The notes beneath the pieces are model-generated. The model made no database searches. It was not told the origin of the DNA and saw nothing but the letters and a program-made list of their open reading frames with translations. DNA of 64,000 nt from Mycolicibacterium celeriflavum (GTDB lineage Bacteria > Actinomycetota > Actinomycetes > Mycobacteriales > Mycobacteriaceae), in the NCBI RefSeq assembly GCF_010731795.1, contig NZ_AP022591.1:992001-1056000 (forward strand), read 5' to 3'. Below, piece after piece: positions 46,909-53,966 of this stretch (positions are counted from its first letter, which is position 1; the number at the start of each line of letters is the position of its first letter). The position numbers were made by a program, and so were the translations under genes.

Positions 46909-47942
46909 GCCCGTGCCTTCCCGAGGCTCTCGCCGAGTATTCCGGTCGGCCGGAAGAACAGGACCAGAACCAGCAACACGAAGGCCACGACGTCACGCCA
47001 CTGCGTCCCGAACACCGCCTGCCCGTAGTTCTCCATGATGCCCAGCAACAGCCCGCCCAGCAGCGCGCCGCGCAGGTTGCCGATGCCGCCGAGCACCGCG
47101 GCCGAGAACGCCTTGATGCCGAGCAGGAAGCCGCCGGAGTAGATGATGCCCTGCGGCACCTTCAGCGTGTACAGCAGCGCCGCCGCCCCGGCCAGTAGCC
47201 CGCCGATCAGAAACGTCATCATGATGATGCGTTCCCGGGAGACGCCCATCAGCGTCGCGGTATCGGGATCCTGGGCCACCGCCCGGATTCCGCGTCCGAA
47301 CTTCGTTCGGTTGATGGTGATGTCCGTCATCAGGGCGAGTACCAGCGCCCCGCCCACGATGATGAGCGTGATGTTGGAGACCGCGGCGCCGAACACCGTG
47401 AACTGGGTTTCGGGCGAGACGAGTCTGATCGGTTGCTGCGCATTGGAACCGCCGTACCCGTCGAGGATCTTCGGCAGGATGAAGTGCACGAACTCCTGCA
47501 ACACGAACGACATGCCGATCGCGGTGATCAGAAACGACAGTCGTTCGGCCTTGCGTCTGCGCAACGGTCGGTATGCGACCGCCTCCAGGCCGACCGCGGT
47601 GGCGCCGGACACCATCATCGCGAACAGCATCGCGATACCCAGATACAGCACCGTCAGCGCGATGCCCTTGTCGTAGGTGTTACCGCTCGGGGTGAACCCG
47701 AGGATCATGTCGAGGCAGAAATACGCGCCGAACATGCCGAACATGAAGACTTCCGAGTGGGCGAAGTTGATCAACTTCAGTACGCCGTAGACCAACGTGT
47801 ACCCGACCGCCACCAGGGCGTAGATGGCGCCCCACGACAGACCGTCGATCGTCAACTGCCAGAAGCCGTCTCGCAACCCGTCCAGGTTGAAGCTGATGTT
47901 GGCGGCCAGACAGGTGTACTGGTCGACGCACTCGGGGGGCAT
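46905..47942 (-). CDS. livH: Branched-chain amino acid ABC transporter permease LivH
   Basis: The partner permease, 345 residues, about eight helices. GLSWGAIYALVAVGYTLVYG is the LivH start motif, and GVSRERIIMMTFLIGGLLAG lies in the ATPase-contact loop. The N-terminal 25 residues (with Cys5 and Cys11) are an unusual extension. It starts 21 bp after livK. Confidence 0.94.
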   Translation of the reverse strand: MPPECVDQYTCLAANISFNLDGLRDGFWQLTIDGLSWGAIYALVAVGYTLVYGVLKLINFAHSEVFMFGMFGAYFCLDMILGFTPSGNTYDKGIALTVLYLGIAMLFAMMVSGATAVGLEAVAYRPLRRRKAERLSFLITAIGMSFVLQEFVHFILPKILDGYGGSNAQQPIRLVSPETQFTVFGAAVSNITLIIVGGALVLALMTDITINRTKFGRGIRAVAQDPDTATLMGVSRERIIMMTFLIGGLLAGAAALLYTLKVPQGIIYSGGFLLGIKAFSAAVLGGIGNLRGALLGGLLLGIMENYGQAVFGTQWRDVVAFVLLVLVLFFRPTGILGESLGKARA

Positions 47943-47963
47943 CCCGGTCTCTCGATCGGTCTC

Positions 47964-49190
47964 CTACTGAACCTTGAAGATCCAGATGAGGGTGGAGGTC
48001 AGTTCGCCGTTGGGATCCCACTGGTACTTACGTCCGATCCCCTGACCGTTGTAGGTGCGGACGAACTCGAGGAGGTCGGCCCGGGTGGTTTTCCCGGAGT
48101 CGATGCCCTTCAGCATGACGGTGCCGAGGTCATAGCCCTCGACGCTGTATGTACCCGGATCGGCGTTGAACGCCTTCTTGTACTCCTCGGCGAACTCCGC
48201 GGGCGCAGGCGTGCACGGGCACGACAGGATCGCGCCCTCTGCCGCGTCGCCGGCCTGCTTGACGAACTCCGGGTCCTTGGTGCCGTCGGCACTGACGAAG
48301 GTCCCGGTGTAGCCGCCGTCTTTGAGCTGCTGGGCAAACGGCGCGGCCTCGGCGTAGTAGCCGCTGAAGAACACCGAGTCGGGGCTGGCGCCCTTGATCT
48401 GCGTCACCGCAGCCGAGAAGTCCTTGTCGCCCTTCTTCACCGAGATGTTGCACGCCGGGTCGGCGACCGGTCCGAGCGTGTTTCGAACCACGGTCGCCAG
48501 GCCCAGGCCGTAGTCGGTGCTGTCGTCGACAACGCAGACCTTCTTCTGGCCCAGCGTGTTCTTCAGGTAGTTTCCGACCGCTTGGCCCTGCTGTCCGTCA
48601 TTCCCGAGGCCCCGGAAGAACGTCCTCCACCCCTTCTGCGACAGCGTGACGTTGGTGGCCGACGCGGTGGCGGCAACCAGACCCGCCTGGTTGTAGACGT
48701 CTCCGGTGGCCATGGTTTCACCCGAGAATGCCGGACCGATCAGGCCGATGATCGACGCGTCGTTGATGATCTGCGGTGCGGTCTGGCTGGCCTTCTGCGG
48801 ATCACCCTCGGTGTCGAAGGTCTTCAACTGCACCTTGCAGCCCGGATTTGCGGCGTTGTGCTGGTCGACCGCCAACTGGATGCCGTTCTTGATGTTGATG
48901 CCCAGTGCGGCGTCAGGGCCGTTGAGCGCGCCCGCCATCGCGATCGACACGGGTGGGCACTGCGCCTTGCCGTCGCCGGCCGGGTCGGCCGCCGCAGCAG
49001 CGTCCGGCGGTGTGATCTCCGCGCCCTTCTCGTCGATCGGAACCTGCTCGACGATTTTCAGGTCGGTCCGCGCCGTACCGCCCTCGTTCGGCTCGGATTG
49101 TTGGCAGGCTGCCAAAGTCATTGCGCTGCCGAGCACGACCAAACCAGCGCTGCTGATAGCAATTGCTTTCCGTGCTCCGCGACCGCGCAC
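47964..49190 (-). CDS. livK: Branched-chain amino acid ABC transporter substrate-binding lipoprotein
   Basis: The extracytoplasmic binding protein, 408 residues, a lipoprotein with Cys29 in TLAAC. A linker (30-75) precedes a periplasmic type I fold (PPVSIAMAGALNGPDAALG onward; IIGLIGPAFSGETM; KKVCVVDDSTDYG). Ligand specificity (Leu/Ile/Val or others) is not proven. The start is GTG 49190 with GGAGGT five bases upstream. It heads the liv unit. The 166 bp before it show no gene. Confidence 0.92.
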   Translation of the reverse strand: MRGRGARKAIAISSAGLVVLGSAMTLAACQQSEPNEGGTARTDLKIVEQVPIDEKGAEITPPDAAAAADPAGDGKAQCPPVSIAMAGALNGPDAALGINIKNGIQLAVDQHNAANPGCKVQLKTFDTEGDPQKASQTAPQIINDASIIGLIGPAFSGETMATGDVYNQAGLVAATASATNVTLSQKGWRTFFRGLGNDGQQGQAVGNYLKNTLGQKKVCVVDDSTDYGLGLATVVRNTLGPVADPACNISVKKGDKDFSAAVTQIKGASPDSVFFSGYYAEAAPFAQQLKDGGYTGTFVSADGTKDPEFVKQAGDAAEGAILSCPCTPAPAEFAEEYKKAFNADPGTYSVEGYDLGTVMLKGIDSGKTTRADLLEFVRTYNGQGIGRKYQWDPNGELTSTLIWIFKVQ

Positions 49191-49356
49191 ACTTCACCTC
49201 CGGGTCAAAGTTCTAGTCGACGTTCTAGTCGGCTCCGCGCCTCAACCTGGCTGGGCAGGGGCGGCAACGTTCCGGGAAGACCATAGCCAACGCTCGACGC
49301 CGGTGCTTGGTCTGCGCCGTCGGAAACGCAGTTTTTACGCGCCGCGACGCCGGCCC

Positions 49357-49989
49357 TTAGCCTGACTCCGGTGCATCGCCGGGCGTGTCGAGGGTTTCGA
49401 GCACCACCTCGGCGACTCGTTTCATCGTGGTGCGGCGGTCCATCGCGGCCCGCTGAATCCACTTGAACGCCTCGGGCTCGGTCATGCCCTGCTTGGCCTG
49501 CAGCAAACCCTTGGCGCGCTCGACCAGCTTGCGGGTCTCCAACCGGTCGGAGAGGCTCGCCACTTCTTGTTCGAGGGCGGCGATCTCACCGAACCGGCTC
49601 ACCGCCACCTCGATGGCCGGGATGAGATCGGTGATGGTGAACGGTTTGACGAGGTAGGCCATCGCGCCTGCATCCCTGGCTCGCTCCACCAGCTCGCGTT
49701 GGCTGAAAGCGGTCAGGATGACGATCGGCGCGATGCGCTTGCCGGCGATCTCCGATGCCGCGTCGATGCCGTCGCGACGCGGCATCTTGACGTCCATGAT
49801 CACGAGGTCGGGTTTCAGGCTCTCGGCGAGATCGACCGCCTCCTGCCCGTCGCCGGCCTCACCGACGATCTCGTAGCCCTCCTCGCGGAGCATCTCGGCC
49901 AGGTCCATCCGGATGAGCGCTTCGTCTTCGGCGACGACAACGCGGCGTGCTTTCACGGCGTCGGTCGCTGACCCAGAAGGGGATGCCAT
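49357..49989 (-). CDS. pdtaR: ANTAR response regulator PdtaR
   Basis: A response regulator with RNA-binding output, 210 residues from ATG 49989 (an alternative ATG lies at 49998). The receiver domain has the acidic pair in VVAEDEA, phospho-acceptor Asp66 (VIMDVKMPRRDG) and Lys in YLVKPF. The C-terminal ANTAR domain (LETRKLVERAKGLLQAKQ; MTEPEAFKWIQRAAMD) binds paired hairpins in nascent RNA and prevents termination. In mycobacteria it is phosphorylated by the kinase PdtaS, which is not in this window. It is transcribed toward livK but separated from it. Confidence 0.95.
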   Translation of the reverse strand: MASPSGSATDAVKARRVVVAEDEALIRMDLAEMLREEGYEIVGEAGDGQEAVDLAESLKPDLVIMDVKMPRRDGIDAASEIAGKRIAPIVILTAFSQRELVERARDAGAMAYLVKPFTITDLIPAIEVAVSRFGEIAALEQEVASLSDRLETRKLVERAKGLLQAKQGMTEPEAFKWIQRAAMDRRTTMKRVAEVVLETLDTPGDAPESG

Positions 49990-50084
49990 GGAAGACATTG
50001 TGGCGGTAGCAGGCACGTCCAGCGACTGCGGGGCATCCTCTATGGTGGTAAGCCGCACCGCGACATGACACAGACCGACGTCTG

Positions 50085-50161
50085 GCCCTCGTAGCCCAAT
50101 TGGCAGAGGCACACGACTCAAAATCGTGACAGTGTGAGTTCGAGTCTCACCGAGGGCACCA
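50085..50161 (+). tRNA. Class I tRNA with CAA anticodon (nominal tRNA-Leu; body resembles tRNA-Lys)
   Basis: A cloverleaf is clear: acceptor GCCCTCG/CGAGGGC (50085-50091/50151-50157), anticodon stem CACGA/TCGTG, loop CTCAAAA with anticodon CAA (50119-50121), T arm GTGAG-TTCGAGT-CTCAC, discriminator A and encoded CCA. The D stem has three pairs and a C-A mismatch. The variable loop has five bases (ACAGT), so this is class I, whereas tRNA-Leu is class II with a long variable arm. The TAGC-CAATTGGCAGAG and GACTC-AATC parts resemble tRNA-Lys(CTT). Amino-acid identity is therefore uncertain. Confidence 0.85.
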
Positions 50162-50212
50162 CCGCCGTCGTCCGTTCCCCGATAAACCGCAGGTCGCCGG
50201 GACTTCCAGCGC

Positions 50213-50218
50213 TACGCT
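50213..50218 (+). promoter_or_regulatory. -10 box of the membrane adenylate cyclase gene
   Basis: TACGCT, then CTAAGC, then GTG 50225: leaderless layout. Confidence 0.6.
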
Positions 50219-50224
50219 CTAAGC

Positions 50225-51535
50225 GTGGAGATGAGACTGCGGCCGGTCTGTGTGCCGGAAGTCGCGCTGGAGAGCCGAATGCCGGCCCGCGTCCGCCACC
50301 ACGCCGAGAGCGCCACACGTCACCGCCGCGTGCTCGACGTGACCGCGATGATCAGCGCGGCGATCAGCGCGTTCTTCGGGCTGCAGGGGCTGCTCGTCGG
50401 CCTCGAGGTGTGGTGGATCCCGGTGATCAACCTCGTCAGCGCAGCAGCCTTCGCGTTGATCCCGCTGATGTGCCGGTTCGGGGAACTTGTTGCGCCGCTG
50501 GTGTTCTTCGCGGTCGCCTACACGACGATCACCGTCCAGTGCATTCAGCTGGGCACCGGCTCGGGGCTGCAGTTCTATTTCGTCGTCGCGGCCGCGATCA
50601 TGGTGCTGGTACTGGGTATCGACCACATCCTGCTGGCGTCGACGCTGTCGGCGGTGGGCGCGGTGACGGTGATCCTGCTGGAGTTCCTCGTCCCCGATGA
50701 CACCGGGATCCAACCGCCGTGGGCGTTCACGACCTCGTTCATCCTCACCGTGGTCACTGCGTGGATCCTCGTCATCGCCACGCTGTGGTACGCCCTTCGT
50801 GAGATACGCCGGGCCCGGCTGGCGATGGAGGCCGAGTACGAACGCTCCGAGCGGCTGCTGGCCAATATCCTGCCCGCCCCGATAGCCCAGCGGCTGAAGG
50901 ATCCGACCCGCGCCGTGATCGCCGACAAGTACGACGACGCGTCGATCCTGTTCGCCGACATCGCCGGCTACACCAAGCGGGCCAGCGACACCACGCCCAG
51001 CGATCTGGTGCGCTTCCTGGACCGGCTCTACACCGACCTCGACGCGCTGGTCGACCGGCACGGTCTGGAGAAGGTCAAGACCAGCGGCGACTCCTACATG
51101 GTGGTCAGCGGCGTGCCGCAACCGCGACCGGATCACCTCGAGGCGCTGGCCTGTCTTGCGCTGGACATGGCTGACGCGGTCGCCGACCTGCGCGACCCGC
51201 ACGGCCGCGAGGTGCCGTTGCGGATCGGGCTGGCCGCGGGGCCGGTGGTCGCCGGTGTCGTCGGCGCGCGCAAGTTCTTCTACGACGTGTGGGGCGACGC
51301 TGTCAACGTCGCATCGCGAATGGAGACCACCGACGTCGAAGGCCGCATCCAGGTGCCCCACGACGTCTACGAACGGCTGAGAAGCACGTTCGTCCTCGAA
51401 CCGCGCGGCGAGGTCGACGTCAAGGGCAAGGGCGTCATGAGGACCTGGTACCTCGTCGGGCGGCGCGACGATTCAGCGGTGCGCGAAGCGGTGGAACTGG
51501 AACCGCTCAGTCGTCAGAGAGCTCAGTCGGCTTGA
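50225..51535 (+). CDS. cya: Membrane-bound class III adenylate cyclase (Rv1625c-like)
   Basis: A 436-residue cyclase resembling half of a mammalian membrane adenylate cyclase, active as a homodimer. Six membrane helices (about 38-192) are joined by a transducer helix (YERSERLLANILPAPIAQRL) to the catalytic domain (about 235-410). Key residues are metal-binding Asp245 (LFADIAGYT) and Asp289 (SGDSY), purine-binding Lys285 and Asp354 (DVWGD), Asn361 and Arg365 (VNVASR), all consistent with ATP use. The start is GTG 50225. It ends overlapping the convergent SRPBCC gene by 29 bp. Confidence 0.95.
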   Translation: MEMRLRPVCVPEVALESRMPARVRHHAESATRHRRVLDVTAMISAAISAFFGLQGLLVGLEVWWIPVINLVSAAAFALIPLMCRFGELVAPLVFFAVAYTTITVQCIQLGTGSGLQFYFVVAAAIMVLVLGIDHILLASTLSAVGAVTVILLEFLVPDDTGIQPPWAFTTSFILTVVTAWILVIATLWYALREIRRARLAMEAEYERSERLLANILPAPIAQRLKDPTRAVIADKYDDASILFADIAGYTKRASDTTPSDLVRFLDRLYTDLDALVDRHGLEKVKTSGDSYMVVSGVPQPRPDHLEALACLALDMADAVADLRDPHGREVPLRIGLAAGPVVAGVVGARKFFYDVWGDAVNVASRMETTDVEGRIQVPHDVYERLRSTFVLEPRGEVDVKGKGVMRTWYLVGRRDDSAVREAVELEPLSRQRAQSA

Positions 51536-51959
51536 GCCGCTCGGCCAGCGCGCCGAGCCGCCACAAGGTTTCCCGGTTCCGGGGATAGACGGCGATGTCG
51601 GACAACCGGTTGGGCATCAGCGCGGCGGGTCCGCTGACGGGGAACTCCTGCATCTCGACCCGGCAACCGTCGGCAATATCGCTCAGCCGCAACACTATTC
51701 GGGCTCCGCCGAACGGGCGGCCCTTCGCGTGCAGCACCAGCTCCTCCAGTGGCACGCTCTTCTCGACCACGGTCACATCGTCGAGCAGCAGCGGCCACAC
51801 GCCGATCGAGTGGCGTATCTGCGAGCCGGGCGCCGGCCAGTTCGCGTCGACAGCGCGCATCCGGCTGTTGCCGACGACCCATTGCGAGTAAGTCCATCCG
51901 TCGGCCATCACGTCCCACACCTGCTGCCGGGAGGCGTGGATGTCTCTAGTCACGGTCAC
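51507..51959 (-). CDS. SRPBCC family protein (polyketide cyclase/dehydrase-like)
   Basis: A 150-residue START-like ligand-binding protein. It begins VTVTRDIHASRQQVWDVMAD, the usual first strand and helix, with GSQIRHSIGVWPLLLDDVTV and CRVEMQEFPVSGP following. Its GTG overlaps the stop of the hydrolase by four bases (GTGA), so it is the second gene of a TetR-divergent pair. Its role may be binding a hydrophobic substrate or product of the hydrolase; this is inference. Confidence 0.82.
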   Translation of the reverse strand: MTVTRDIHASRQQVWDVMADGWTYSQWVVGNSRMRAVDANWPAPGSQIRHSIGVWPLLLDDVTVVEKSVPLEELVLHAKGRPFGGARIVLRLSDIADGCRVEMQEFPVSGPAALMPNRLSDIAVYPRNRETLWRLGALAERLKPTELSDD

Positions 51960-52786
51960 GCCGGTGATATACCCCCATCGCCGGAAACGACGCACGGCCG
52001 GGCCAGCAGCTCCAAGATCGCCGCCGTCACCTCGGCAGGCCGCTCCTCCATGACGTAGTGGTCGGCGCCGGTCAACTGGGTCAGGGTGGCACCGGGAATG
52101 CGGTCCGCGAGCTGGCGGGTGGTGGTGAACGGAATGTAGCGGTCGCGGTCGCCCCAGATCACCGCGGTGGGGCAGGTGATCCGTTCGAGGCCCGCCGCGA
52201 GTTCGGCGATCGGCGGCACGTGGTAGTTGCGGAAGAACTCGATGAATGTCCGGCGGCCGACCGCGGTGTCCATCCAGTCCAGATACTCGGCCTCCAGCGG
52301 GTCGTCGAAGCAGCCCAGCGCGCGATACGGCCGCAACGCCGCGTGGTGCAGTCGGCCCAGCGGCAGCCGGCGGACCAGCCCGGGGACGTGGGCGGCCGCC
52401 CACCCTTGACTGCGCGAGTAGCGGTAGAACCACGGCCGGAAGGTCTTGTGCGCCCTGGTGTTGAGCAACGCCAACCGCAGGACGCGCTCGGGGTGGCGCA
52501 ACGTGTAGCCCAGCCCAAGGAACCCGCCGTAGTCGTGCGCGACGAGGTTGAACCGGTCGAGACCGACCGTGTCGGCGATCGCGTCGATGCGGTCGACCTC
52601 GTTGTCGTAGGTCGGTGGCGTGTCCGGCGGGCCGGAACGGCCGAATCCCGGCCAGTCGGGCGCGACCACGCGGTACTGCTGCGCGAGTGCGGGGATCTGA
52701 TGCCGCCAACACGAGGCGCTCTGCGGATAGCCGTGCAGCAGTAGCACCGGTTCGCCGGAACCCTCGTCGACGTGCCAGAAGTTCAT
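51956..52786 (-). CDS. Alpha/beta hydrolase, epoxide hydrolase-like
   Basis: A 276-residue alpha/beta hydrolase. The oxyanion motif HGYPQS (18-23), the nucleophile Asp85 in AHDYGG (Asp as in epoxide hydrolases and haloalkane dehalogenases), the acid in WGDRDRYIP and His243 in ADHYVME are visible. A helical cap lies between 115 and 190. ATG 52786 lies 12 bases after TATACT; upstream coding in this frame belongs to the TetR gene on the other strand. Probably repressed by the divergent TetR regulator. Confidence 0.87.
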   Translation of the reverse strand: MNFWHVDEGSGEPVLLLHGYPQSASCWRHQIPALAQQYRVVAPDWPGFGRSGPPDTPPTYDNEVDRIDAIADTVGLDRFNLVAHDYGGFLGLGYTLRHPERVLRLALLNTRAHKTFRPWFYRYSRSQGWAAAHVPGLVRRLPLGRLHHAALRPYRALGCFDDPLEAEYLDWMDTAVGRRTFIEFFRNYHVPPIAELAAGLERITCPTAVIWGDRDRYIPFTTTRQLADRIPGATLTQLTGADHYVMEERPAEVTAAILELLARPCVVSGDGGISPA

Positions 52787-52798
52787 TTTGTTCAAAGT

Positions 52799-52808
52799 AG
52801 TATAAAAT
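52799..52808. promoter_or_regulatory. Overlapping divergent -10 boxes of the hydrolase and TetR genes
   Basis: TATACT on the minus strand (52804-52799) and TAAAAT on the plus strand (52803-52808) share bases in an AT-rich patch (about 52784-52810). TAAAAT lies seven bases before GTG 52816 (leaderless). One repressor bound here could control both directions. No strong palindrome was found. Confidence 0.55.
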
Positions 52809-52815
52809 TTGCGGT

Positions 52816-53442
52816 GTGACCAGAGCAACGGCCCGTCGCCGCGGCCGGCCCCGCGCCTACGATCCCGAGGTCGCATTGCGCCGGGCGCGCGAGACGTTCT
52901 GGCGCGCCGGATATGCGGGCACGTCGCTGGACGATCTGGCGGCGGCCATGGGCATGAACCGGCCGAGCATCTACGCCGCGTTCGGTGACAAGCGGGCGCT
53001 ATACCGGCGCGCTGCCGCCGATTACGCCGAGACCAGCCGGGCCTGGCTGTCAGCGGCCCTGGCCCGGCCGCTGCCGTTGCGCGAGGCGCTCGGGGCGGTC
53101 TATCGCTACGCCCGAGATTTCTACCTGTCCGGAGACGCCGGGCCGCGCGGCTGCTTTCTGATCGGTACGGCGCTCACCGAAGCGACGGGCGACGCACACG
53201 CGCGCACGACCGTCGAGGAGACGATGGCGGCGTTCACCGACACGTTCGCCGAACGGTTCGAACGCGCCGGCCGCGACGGCGAGCTTTCGCCGCACGCGCC
53301 CGACGCGCTCGCACAGATCGCGACGGCGACGCTCAACGCGCTGTCGGTCCGGGCCAGGTCTGGCGCCGGCAGGCCCGAGTTGGACGCGCTGATCGATGCA
53401 GCAATCGCGGTGATCTGCGGGCCGGCTGACCAGCCCGACTAG
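52816..53442 (+). CDS. TetR/AcrR family transcriptional regulator
   Basis: A repressor-type regulator of 208 residues. The N-terminal helix-turn-helix (ARETFWRAGYAGTSLDDLAA; GMNRPSIYAAFGDKRALYRR) is typical, and the C-terminal ligand domain (about 75-205) includes GPRGCFLIGTALTEA. It is divergent from the hydrolase/SRPBCC pair with only 29 bp between starts, so it most likely controls them and itself. The ligand is unknown. Confidence 0.93.
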   Translation: MTRATARRRGRPRAYDPEVALRRARETFWRAGYAGTSLDDLAAAMGMNRPSIYAAFGDKRALYRRAAADYAETSRAWLSAALARPLPLREALGAVYRYARDFYLSGDAGPRGCFLIGTALTEATGDAHARTTVEETMAAFTDTFAERFERAGRDGELSPHAPDALAQIATATLNALSVRARSGAGRPELDALIDAAIAVICGPADQPD

Positions 53443-53927
53443 ACCTTGCGGTTCTCCGACTTGATCAGCCAGGCCAGCTTCTCCAGGCCGTCGATCAGCT
53501 GATGCAGGATGTCAGCGGTACTGGGGTCCTCGGCGTCGACCGAGTCGTGCACCGCTCGTATGGTCGCGACCGTGGCGTAGATCCGGCCCGTGATCAGGTC
53601 GACCGCCTCCTGCGTACTCACTTCGTACGCCGGGAACTGCGGCAGCGTGGTGCCGGCGGTGACGGCGTCCGACCGACCGTCGGGTACGGCGTCGAGTGCG
53701 CGCATCCGTTCGGCGACCGTGTCGCTGGCCTCCCGGGCGAACTCGACGAGTTCGTCGAGCTGTAGATGCAGGTCGCGGAAGTTGGTGCCGACGACGTTCC
53801 AGTGCGCCTGCTTGCCCTGCAGGTGCAGCTCGATCAGGTCGACCAGGACCCGCTGCAGGTTGGCGCTGAGTTCGGGCGACGCGTGGAAGCCCTGGACTTC
53901 TGTTTCTAGACGACGTGTGGTGTTCAT
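53439..53927 (-). CDS. dps: Dps-family ferritin-like DNA-protection protein
   Basis: A 162-residue Dps protein forming a 12-subunit shell that oxidises and stores iron and protects DNA. The ferroxidase residues are visible in KQAHWNVVGTNFRDLHLQLDELVEFARE (split: QAHWNV, then DLHLQLDEL). The length and N-terminus (MNTTRRLETEVQGFHASPEL) resemble the second Dps of M. smegmatis. AGGAGG lies 13 bases before ATG 53927. An operator-like repeat lies upstream. It overlaps the convergent TetR stop by 4 bp. Confidence 0.93.
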   Translation of the reverse strand: MNTTRRLETEVQGFHASPELSANLQRVLVDLIELHLQGKQAHWNVVGTNFRDLHLQLDELVEFAREASDTVAERMRALDAVPDGRSDAVTAGTTLPQFPAYEVSTQEAVDLITGRIYATVATIRAVHDSVDAEDPSTADILHQLIDGLEKLAWLIKSENRKV

Positions 53928-53948
53928 GGCTCTTACAACGCCTCCTAA

Positions 53949-53966
53949 TCTGGATTGAGTCCAGTT
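53949..53966 (-). promoter_or_regulatory. Possible FurA-type operator of dps
   Basis: On the minus strand ACTGGACTCAATCCAGAT: inverted CTGGA arms around a 5-base centre. It resembles, from memory, the FurA box before mycobacterial furA-katG. A TAAACT box (53968-53963) overlaps it, so binding would block dps transcription. Confidence 0.45.

Noticed and set aside
50134-50700. Plus-strand frame starting inside the tRNA gene
   Set aside because: It begins within the tRNA and is Arg-rich; the cyclase frame from GTG 50225 explains the sequence.
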